32,749 nt of DNA, taken from contig CAKZTD010000438.1 in assembly GCA_937921595.1 (NCBI GenBank), positions 1 through 32,749 of the forward strand, written 5' to 3'. Positions 7,738 through 15,350 of this stretch are shown here, in pieces. The DNA comes from an uncultured Saprospiraceae bacterium. GTDB taxonomy: Bacteria > Bacteroidota > Bacteroidia > Chitinophagales > Saprospiraceae. Below the pieces are notes generated by a model. It saw nothing but the letters and a program-made list of their open reading frames with translations, was not told the DNA's origin and did no database searches. Each line of letters begins with the position of its first letter. Within the stretch, counting starts at the first letter, position 1. The translations under genes and the position numbers were made by a program.

Positions 7738-10254
7738 ATGAAGAACATCTACTTTACTTTAATTTTATTACTTGGTTTTTCAATAGGCTTTGCTCAAAAC
7801 AATGGTATCCTTTTCAATGGAACTAGTGAGAGTCTGGAAATCCCTAACAAACCAGAATATAATATTCAAGCAAGCTACACCATTGAAGCTTGGATTTATG
7901 CAAACGAATGGAAGTCTTTATCTTGGCAAGGCAGTATCATAACCAAAGATGCACAAGGTCCTAATCGTGGATTTGCTTTCAGAGCAGGAGACAATGGTAA
8001 ACTTTCATTTGCTATGGCTGCAGATGGCATCTGGCCTGAAGTATTAACACCATCGATTATGAATTTACAACAATGGCATCATGTAGCTGTCGTCGTAAAT
8101 AATGGAGGAATGACTCTTTATGTAGATGGTCAGGCAGCTGCAAATTCGACCTATTCTGGAACGCTAAATACAAATGATGATCTTCCTGTAACGGTTGGAG
8201 GTTCCTCAGGTTTTGCAGATCGATACTTTGATGGAATAATCGATGAAATCAGAATTTGGAATCTTGCCCGTACTGCTACTGAAATCGCTGATAATACAAC
8301 CACCGAATTCACAGGATCAGAGAGTGGACTGATTGCTTATTTTCCAATGAACGATGGTTCTGGAACGACTGCAACTAATTTAGTTGATGCGGCTTGTTCT
8401 GCGACACTTCTTGACATGGATGATACTAACTGGGTTGACGGTTATACCATTCCTGAATTTGATGTTGGAATTCAAGGTATCACAAACATTGACATCGTAA
8501 ACCTAAAAACCAGACCAATTTTAGTGAGCACAGAAGTTCAGAACTTAGGTAGCAATAATATTAGTGGTATTGATTTGACCTTTCAAATTGATGGAAGTGA
8601 TGTAATTACAGAAACGGTATCGCAAACTATTTTACCTGGTGAAAAGATCACCTATACTTTTGCAACACCAATAGATTTAACAGAAGCAACTGATCCAGAA
8701 CTTACCGTAATTGCTACTCATCCTGATGATGAGAATATGCAGAACAATAGCAAGAGCATCACCTTAAGTACACAAGCTGGCAACATCATACGTTTGTTTG
8801 ATGCGGAGGTTCACAACTTTGGTGCAGATGGTCAATCTCAATCCTCTAGTGTTGTCTTACCTGGCAACCTTTATACTTACTCACAGTTACTTTTACACAT
8901 TGATGTAGCTTGCCCTTCTGGAGGTTGTGATCCTTGGGATCAAACGGGTAAAGTAGTTGCTACAACAGACGAAGGTAGTTTTGAGATTGCACGATATATT
9001 ACTCCTTATGGGATTGCTTGTGGTCCTTGGACTGTTGATGTTACCGATTTTAAAAATGTACTTGCAGGACCAGTTACTTTCGAATCTTTTATTCAGGTTT
9101 GGGGCTCATCAGGATGGGCAACTACGATTGACTTAGAGTTAGTAGAAGGTGCTGATCCTACTCCGTTTACCAAAGTAAATCCATTATGGCAAACTGATTA
9201 TTGGGTATATGGTGACCCAGGAATCAATGATGATTTAGCTCCTGTTGAGATTAATGTTGCTAGCATCACGGAGTCTTCTCATATTAGAATGACAATCTCT
9301 GGGCACGGTCAAGGAAATACCAATAACGCCGCTGAATTTTACAATGTAAATCATCAGTTTCAATTGAATGGTAGTATGTTGAATAACCATAATTTATGGA
9401 AAGATGATTGTGCAGCAAACTCATGTGCAGATCAAGCTGGAAACTGGCTTTTTCCTAGAGCTGGATGGTGCCCTGGTCAACAGGTTGAGCCTTATATTGT
9501 AAATACAACGGGAGACATTGCAGCAGGTTCTACTGTCTATTTAGATTATGATTTACAAGATTATGAAAATTTATTGAATACCGGTTACAATGGTAGTTCT
9601 CATACTGAACCTCACTATAGAATTCATTCTTATTATATTGAAGAAAGTAGTCAACGTTATGAAGATTACCTCAATCTAGTTAGTGATGCCATCACGCCAA
9701 CTATCTCTGGGATGGATGCCAATGAAACATTGGATGCTTTAACAATCACGATTAGCAATGATGGTAGTCAGCCACTCTCTGATTTCGAGGTGAGTTATTT
9801 TATAAACAATACTTGGGTTGCTACTGAAACAGTCAACGCTACTTTAGCTCCTGGCGAAAGTATGGATTATAATTTCACAACGATTGATGGTTTCTTACCA
9901 GGTTTTCAAAATATCTTTTACGGTGTCGTTGCACATCCAATGGATGAAAGTATTGGAGATAATGTTTCTCAAACACTTATTGATGGAATGACTGACACAG
10001 ATGATTTTGAAATATTGGAAGAAGATATCACGATCTTTCCTAATCCTGCCACTGGAGGTTTCTATATTGAAATGAATCCAAGTTTACTAGGAAGTCAGAT
10101 TGAAGTAATCAATACGAATGGTCAAATTATTAAAAATGAAATTCTAAGAAATACAACTAGTAATTTTACGCTTATTGAAAATGGAATTTACTTTTTGAGG
10201 TTTACACATCCTGATGGTTATGTGGCGAACCGGAAATTGATTGTGATCAAATAA
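7738..10254 (+). CDS. Secreted LamG + PNGase F-like protein, T9SS sorted
   Basis: A signal peptide (cut near FAQ, residue 20) leads into a LamG jelly-roll (about 21-205), a CARDB-like beta domain (about 240-345), a PNGase F-like region (about 349-640), another CARDB-like domain (about 650-745) and a type A T9SS sorting domain (FPNP at 767-770 to the end). The PNGase F likeness rests on CDPWD (397-401), EIARYITPYG (416-425), DVTDFK (434-439), a TISGHG strand (519-524) and RAGWCPG (574-580), which run colinear with Elizabethkingia PNGase F as I recall it. The catalytic Asp60 and Glu206 equivalents are Asp401 and Glu533; the Glu118 equivalent is Gln453. It may remove N-glycans from proteins, or only bind them if that change inactivates it. 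A hairpin terminator separates it from the SusC gene. Confidence 0.85.
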   Translation: MKNIYFTLILLLGFSIGFAQNNGILFNGTSESLEIPNKPEYNIQASYTIEAWIYANEWKSLSWQGSIITKDAQGPNRGFAFRAGDNGKLSFAMAADGIWPEVLTPSIMNLQQWHHVAVVVNNGGMTLYVDGQAAANSTYSGTLNTNDDLPVTVGGSSGFADRYFDGIIDEIRIWNLARTATEIADNTTTEFTGSESGLIAYFPMNDGSGTTATNLVDAACSATLLDMDDTNWVDGYTIPEFDVGIQGITNIDIVNLKTRPILVSTEVQNLGSNNISGIDLTFQIDGSDVITETVSQTILPGEKITYTFATPIDLTEATDPELTVIATHPDDENMQNNSKSITLSTQAGNIIRLFDAEVHNFGADGQSQSSSVVLPGNLYTYSQLLLHIDVACPSGGCDPWDQTGKVVATTDEGSFEIARYITPYGIACGPWTVDVTDFKNVLAGPVTFESFIQVWGSSGWATTIDLELVEGADPTPFTKVNPLWQTDYWVYGDPGINDDLAPVEINVASITESSHIRMTISGHGQGNTNNAAEFYNVNHQFQLNGSMLNNHNLWKDDCAANSCADQAGNWLFPRAGWCPGQQVEPYIVNTTGDIAAGSTVYLDYDLQDYENLLNTGYNGSSHTEPHYRIHSYYIEESSQRYEDYLNLVSDAITPTISGMDANETLDALTITISNDGSQPLSDFEVSYFINNTWVATETVNATLAPGESMDYNFTTIDGFLPGFQNIFYGVVAHPMDESIGDNVSQTLIDGMTDTDDFEILEEDITIFPNPATGGFYIEMNPSLLGSQIEVINTNGQIIKNEILRNTTSNFTLIENGIYFLRFTHPDGYVANRKLIVIK

Positions 10255-10261
10255 AAACCTG

Positions 10262-10314
10262 ACTAGGTTTACTAAATTTTCTCAATCGATTCGGAGATTT
10301 TTAGTAAACCTAGT
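10262..10314 (+). terminator. Hairpin terminator after the PNGase F-like gene
   Basis: Perfect 15-base arms ACTAGGTTTACTAAA (10262-10276) and its reverse complement (10300-10314), with a 23-base loop, followed by TTTATTTT. It starts 8 bp after the stop codon. Confidence 0.75.
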
Positions 10315-10345
10315 TTTATTTTAAAGAAGAAAAATTCTCCACATC

Positions 10346-10365
10346 GGTCGGTGTCCATACTGACC
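10346..10365. promoter_or_regulatory. Small inverted repeat upstream of the SusC gene
   Basis: GGTCGGT (10346-10352) and ACTGACC (10359-10365) form an inverted repeat with one mismatch, 13 bp before the first possible ATG. It could be an operator or a leader hairpin; nothing else supports a specific role. Confidence 0.25.
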
Positions 10366-10377
10366 CTTTTCTAAAAA

Positions 10378-13300
10378 ATGATAATGATGAAACGACTGAT
10401 ACTCTTTGCATTTTTATTTCTATTTATTGGAAATAGCTATGCCCAAAAGACTATCTCCGGTGTTGTAACTGATAAAGATAACGGTGAACTCTTGATTGGG
10501 GTTTCTATCGTTGAAATTGGCAATAGCAAAGGAGCGACTACTGATATTGATGGTTTTTACACTTTAAACATTTCGGATAATACGACTGCTTTATCTTTTT
10601 CTTATTTGGGTTATCAAACGCAAGTAGTTGATGTAAATGAACGAACAACAATTAATGTTGACTTATCTGCGGAAGGTGTTTCGCTTGATGAAGTGGTCGT
10701 AACTGGGCTTGGTATAAAAAGACAAAAACGAGAGCTTGGATATTCAACAGAAAAATTTGAAGGAAAGGAATTGGCCTTATCAAATGCCCCTAACCTGGTC
10801 AATGCTTTAAGTGGAAAATCCGCCGGTGTCAATATTGTTTCTCCAAATGGTGTGGATGGTGGAACAACGAGAATTACAATTCGTGGAAACAATAACATCA
10901 AAGGAAACAACCAACCGCTCATTATTATTGATGGGGTTCCTTTAGAAAATAATCCAGGGCTTACTGACATCGGAAGAGGTGTCGATTGGGGATCTGCCAT
11001 TAACAATATTAATCCAGAAGACATCCAAGATATCAATATTTTAAAAGGACCAACGGCTGCTGCAAAATATGGAACAAGAGGAGCCAATGGAGTCATTTTA
11101 ATTACCACAAAAAGAGGTAGCCAGCAAAAAGGTTTAGGGATTCAATATGTTCTAACTCATAAAGTGATCAATCCTTACCGATATAGAGATGTTCAAAACA
11201 CCTACGGTGCAGGCGGCCCTCTAAATTTATTAGAACCAGCTTTTAAAACCAATTCCGCTGGAGAGTTCATCTATCCAAGAGAGGTACATACTAATAATGG
11301 CCCATTTGGAAGACCAACTACGGAGCAATTTGGCTTCTACTCTACCGGAATGTCCTGGGGTCCAAAAATGGAAGGACAGATCGTAAGATGGTGGGATGGT
11401 GAGCTCCGATCTTTCGATCCTCAGCCGGATAATTTAAAACAGTATTTTAGCAACGGATCGACTACAACTCATAATCTAAATTTTTCATCCGCTACTGAAA
11501 AAGCAACGATGCGGGTTTCCTTAACCGCTCAGGATCATGATGCCATTGTTCCGAATTCTAACTTCCAACAATACACCGCGAATCTAGGTTCGACTTTGAA
11601 CATCAGCGAAAAATTAACCGCAGATATTGCGCTTTCTTATATTAATTATAATCGAAAAAATAGTCCTTCTCTAGGAGATGATAATAATGCTTCTTTTGGA
11701 AAAGGGATTTTATATAGCTGGCCAAGATCTTATAAAGGTTTAGAAGAAACGTTGAATATCCGAGAAGATGGTACTCGATTTAATTATAATGGTCAATATC
11801 CTTTTTCATTTTCGCCGACTCATCTTTGGTGGAACACCTACAATCAAAACACCTACTTAACACGTAACAAAATCATCGCGAGCCTTGGCCTTTCTTTCCA
11901 ACCCTTTTCTTGGCTCAATATTACAGGCCGAACAGGTTTAGATTTCAATCTCAATGAATTTGAAGAGCGTTTTAATCCGGTCGATCTCGGCGGAGTCAAT
12001 GAAGGAAGATACGGTCGGGAGTTGGATAGAAACAGTGTGGTAAATAATGAATTTGTAATGACTGCTTCGAAAGAGAATATCTTTAACTCGCCAATCGGAA
12101 TCCAGTTTTCTGTTGGTGGCACACAATGGAGTAGAAGTCAATATGGTTTAAAAGCAACGGCTTCGGATTGGCAAAACCCATGGCTATTTAGTTTTTCTAA
12201 TTTTGGAGAAATCAGGCCTAGCAACTTACCTTCAGAATTTCGATATGATAAAAAAATCAATTCGCTTTTTAGCTTTGTCAATCTTTCCTATAAAAAGTTT
12301 TTATTCCTTGAAATATCAGGAAGAAACGACTGGTCTTCTGCATTACCGATAGACAACAATAATTATTTTTATCCATCGGCATCATTAAGCTACATTCTTA
12401 CAGAATCTTTTCAATCTCCATTCTCTTGGTTGAGCTTTTGGAAGTTAAGAGCAGCATATGCTCAAACAGCAAGTGATACCGATCCATTCTTATTGGATTT
12501 CGTTTATAATACCGGAAGTTTCGGAGGCCAACAAACTGCTAGTCGTCCTGGCGTCAAGCCACCAAACGAGCTACAACCACAACGAGCAAACTCTTACGAA
12601 GTAGGTACAACGCTAGGTTTATTTGATGATAAAATAAATATGGATTTCACTTATTACTACATCAAATCTTTTGACCAAATCCTCTCCTCCCCTGTCCCGA
12701 GTTCTTCGGGTGTCAATGAAATCATTATCAATAACGGAGTACTTGAAAACTTTGGATTTGAAATAGGCATCAAGGCAACGATCATCCAAAAGCCAAATTA
12801 CTTTTTGGAAACTGGTTTGAATATAAGTCGAAACAGAAACTTTGTTCTTAGTCTTGGCGAAGGGGCGAAGATTTTGGAACTCGCAAATATTTGGGGAAAT
12901 TTTGGACCTAACATTTCTGTCCAAGAAGGGCAAAATTATGGAACCATTTACGGCTACGATTATGTCTATCATGAAAACGGCCAACCTATCCTCAACGATG
13001 AAGGAACTCATTATCAAATTTCAGAAAATGTAAAACCAGTTGGTAATGCATCTCCTGATTTCTTAGCGGGTTGGACTGTCCGAGCAAAGTACAAACGATT
13101 TACTTTCAATACCCTAGTCGATGCTAAAATCGGTGGAGATATTTACGCTGGCTCTTATGTCATTGGTTTGCAAACCGGACAAAGTCCTGAAACTTTGGAA
13201 GAACGATCTGGTAATGGTTTACCTTACGAAGACCCGGATGGTAACATTAGAAACGTTGGAATTATTCTTCCTGGTGTTTACTCCGATGGTACACAAAATG

Positions 13301-13632
13301 AAAAGGTGGTTCATTACTATCATAAATATTTGCCAAACGCTGGTGGCTGGGGGCAGATTTTAACCAAGCCTGGAATCCTCGATAATACTTGGGTCAAACT
13401 TCGTGAAGTATCCGTGACTTATGATGTTCCTCAAGATTGGTTAGGTAAAAAGAAACTCTTCCAAGATGTCAAAATATCTTTAGTCGGTCGAGATTTATTC
13501 TACATCTATACTTCGCTACCCGATCGTATCAATCCAGAAGGAAACAATGGCGCAGGAAATGCGCAAGGCCTAGAATGGGCTTCCTATCCAGGAATTCGAT
13601 CCTTCAGTGTTCGACTTTCAGCTAGCCTTTAG
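10378..13632 (+). CDS. SusC/RagA-family TonB-dependent outer-membrane transporter
   Basis: Outer-membrane channel that imports oligosaccharides or peptides together with its SusD lid, powered by TonB. A signal peptide (cut near SYAQ, residue 23) precedes a carboxypeptidase-D regulatory-like domain (about 24-98). The SusC linker VVVTGLGIKRQKRELGYS (106-123) is followed by the plug (about 118-245, with IIIDGVPLENN) and the beta-barrel to the end. Length, 1084 residues, is typical. Four Met codons cluster at the start; the third or fourth (10384 or 10387) gives the more usual signal peptide. The SusD gene follows 36 bp downstream, so the two are co-transcribed. The substrate is unknown; the PNGase F-like gene just upstream hints at a glycan or glycopeptide. 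Confidence 0.95.
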   Translation: MIMMKRLILFAFLFLFIGNSYAQKTISGVVTDKDNGELLIGVSIVEIGNSKGATTDIDGFYTLNISDNTTALSFSYLGYQTQVVDVNERTTINVDLSAEGVSLDEVVVTGLGIKRQKRELGYSTEKFEGKELALSNAPNLVNALSGKSAGVNIVSPNGVDGGTTRITIRGNNNIKGNNQPLIIIDGVPLENNPGLTDIGRGVDWGSAINNINPEDIQDINILKGPTAAAKYGTRGANGVILITTKRGSQQKGLGIQYVLTHKVINPYRYRDVQNTYGAGGPLNLLEPAFKTNSAGEFIYPREVHTNNGPFGRPTTEQFGFYSTGMSWGPKMEGQIVRWWDGELRSFDPQPDNLKQYFSNGSTTTHNLNFSSATEKATMRVSLTAQDHDAIVPNSNFQQYTANLGSTLNISEKLTADIALSYINYNRKNSPSLGDDNNASFGKGILYSWPRSYKGLEETLNIREDGTRFNYNGQYPFSFSPTHLWWNTYNQNTYLTRNKIIASLGLSFQPFSWLNITGRTGLDFNLNEFEERFNPVDLGGVNEGRYGRELDRNSVVNNEFVMTASKENIFNSPIGIQFSVGGTQWSRSQYGLKATASDWQNPWLFSFSNFGEIRPSNLPSEFRYDKKINSLFSFVNLSYKKFLFLEISGRNDWSSALPIDNNNYFYPSASLSYILTESFQSPFSWLSFWKLRAAYAQTASDTDPFLLDFVYNTGSFGGQQTASRPGVKPPNELQPQRANSYEVGTTLGLFDDKINMDFTYYYIKSFDQILSSPVPSSSGVNEIIINNGVLENFGFEIGIKATIIQKPNYFLETGLNISRNRNFVLSLGEGAKILELANIWGNFGPNISVQEGQNYGTIYGYDYVYHENGQPILNDEGTHYQISENVKPVGNASPDFLAGWTVRAKYKRFTFNTLVDAKIGGDIYAGSYVIGLQTGQSPETLEERSGNGLPYEDPDGNIRNVGIILPGVYSDGTQNEKVVHYYHKYLPNAGGWGQILTKPGILDNTWVKLREVSVTYDVPQDWLGKKKLFQDVKISLVGRDLFYIYTSLPDRINPEGNNGAGNAQGLEWASYPGIRSFSVRLSASL

Positions 13633-13668
13633 TATATCGATTGTATTAAAATAACAAATCAATTAGAC

Positions 13669-15249
13669 GTGAAAAAATATATCCTTTTATTAATCAGCAT
13701 TTGTGTTTTTCAAACTTCCTGCGACAAGGATTTTGAAGAACTTAATCAAAATCCATTCTCTCCTACTGTTGTTGAGATTGGTCCAATATTTAATGGGCTG
13801 GTAGAATCTCTTCGCTTAGGTTGGAACAGGCAATTATTTTTACACAATGAAAATCTTTATGACATAACGGAGTTGGCAGTCGTTACTGCTCAGACGTTCA
13901 ATAATGCCGAAGGTGGTGCCGAAGATGTTTGGAGTAATTATTATACTGCATTAAAAAATGCCAGAGATTTAGAAAATAGATTTAGCACTTTTACTGGTGA
14001 TCAGGAGCGAACCAATATAACGAGTGCTCAATTAAAAATACTCATGGCTTACAAGACTTTTCAAATTACCGATCTCTTTGGTGATATTCCTTATACTGAA
14101 GCAGGCCGTGCATTTGATGAAGATCCTATTATTCGTCCGAAGTATGACAAGCATGAAGATATTTATAAATCATTGATTGATGATTTGCTCTGGTCGACAG
14201 ATATTTTGACCAATAGCGGAGACATGACGGCAAACGGAGAAAGCTTTTTAAGCTATGGATCTTTTGATACTTTTTTGGGAAACAATCGTTCGACATGGGC
14301 TAAATTTGCTAACTCTATGCTCTTGAGATATTTGGTTAGAATCTATGATAAAGAACCAAATTATGCTGGTGATATTATAAAAAATATGATCGACTCCGGA
14401 GCTTCTTTTCTCGTTGAAGGAGAAGACATCGTGATGAGTCCGGAAATCCAATCTTGGTCAAACCTTGGTGTCAATTGGTCCTTTCGGGAACACAACAAAT
14501 TGCGAATGGGAACTACCATGTGGAATTATATGAGAGATGATAATGGAAGCGAAGTGATAGATCCAAGATTGTTTATCTTTTTCGAACCTAACAACGCTGG
14601 TGACTGGGTTCCTTTTCCACAAATCTCCAACGACAATACTCCTCAATCAGGAGGAGAACCTTATTCTAACCAACGAGATAATTCCTATGAAGATAAAGGA
14701 GCGGAAAATATTTATGCTTCTTTTAATTATTACCTGATCAGAGATGAAGAGGATATTCCTGAAATTATCATGACAAGTGCTGAAGTAAAATTCCTGCAGT
14801 CTGAAATTTTCCTTCGAGGAATTGGAGTTGCTCCAGATGCCGCAAATGCTAGTTTTACATATCAGCTAGGTGTTTTGGAATCTCTGAAATTTTGGCAAAA
14901 CATTGTAATCAATTCTGGAATCTGGGCCAATCAACCTGATATCCTCACCACTGGTGAATTGTTCTCTGTTGTTACCCATCCGAAGTACAATATTGATACT
15001 GCTCCAGATAATGAAGCAAAATTAAACCTCATCTATGCACAGAGATGGGTGGATGCTTTTCGCCAACCTTGGGAAGCTTATTCCTTGTTGAGAAGAACCA
15101 ATCAACTTCCTCGAGAAAAAGGATTGAACACTTTTAATCGTTTTAAATATCCGCCTTCTGAAAGTATTAATAATGCAGATAATTACTCAATTCAGGTTGC
15201 TGAAATGGGAGGAGATGAAACGGGAAATAAATTGTGGTGGATGGAGTAG
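13669..15249 (+). CDS. SusD/RagB-family nutrient-binding lipoprotein
   Basis: Cell-surface lipoprotein that caps the SusC barrel and binds its substrate. The N-terminus is a lipoprotein signal ending in Cys18 (QTSC), followed by the family's DKDFEELNQNP. The TPR-like helices and the C-terminal stretch WVDAFRQPWEAYSLLRRTN (463-481) fit the SusD-like_2 branch. Length, 526 residues, is normal. The start codon is GTG (13669-13671): this frame gives a complete signal peptide and there is no better ATG. It forms an operon with the SusC gene. No SusE/F or glycosidase follows; a terminator comes next, so this is a minimal SusCD unit. Confidence 0.94.
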   Translation: MKKYILLLISICVFQTSCDKDFEELNQNPFSPTVVEIGPIFNGLVESLRLGWNRQLFLHNENLYDITELAVVTAQTFNNAEGGAEDVWSNYYTALKNARDLENRFSTFTGDQERTNITSAQLKILMAYKTFQITDLFGDIPYTEAGRAFDEDPIIRPKYDKHEDIYKSLIDDLLWSTDILTNSGDMTANGESFLSYGSFDTFLGNNRSTWAKFANSMLLRYLVRIYDKEPNYAGDIIKNMIDSGASFLVEGEDIVMSPEIQSWSNLGVNWSFREHNKLRMGTTMWNYMRDDNGSEVIDPRLFIFFEPNNAGDWVPFPQISNDNTPQSGGEPYSNQRDNSYEDKGAENIYASFNYYLIRDEEDIPEIIMTSAEVKFLQSEIFLRGIGVAPDAANASFTYQLGVLESLKFWQNIVINSGIWANQPDILTTGELFSVVTHPKYNIDTAPDNEAKLNLIYAQRWVDAFRQPWEAYSLLRRTNQLPREKGLNTFNRFKYPPSESINNADNYSIQVAEMGGDETGNKLWWME

Positions 15250-15288
15250 GAATTAGAGGAACCATTGGCTTTGTGAGGAGTGAAAAAT

Positions 15289-15329
15289 AAAAAAAGGTCA
15301 TTAGTGAAATTCACTGATGACCTTTTTTT
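15289..15329. terminator. Bidirectional terminator
   Basis: Two 20-base arms (15289-15308 and 15310-15329) pair with one wobble position, with an A-run on the left and a T-run on the right. It sits between the convergent SusD gene and the SPOR-type PorE-like gene, so it can stop transcription from both sides. Confidence 0.85.
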
Positions 15330-15350
15330 ATTAGCGAGATAAGTACTTTC

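Noticed and set aside
10614-11108. 164-residue minus-strand open frame inside the SusC gene
   Set aside because: It is antisense to the conserved SusC plug region, and its Pro/Ser/Leu-rich sequence is the usual shadow of a coding strand.
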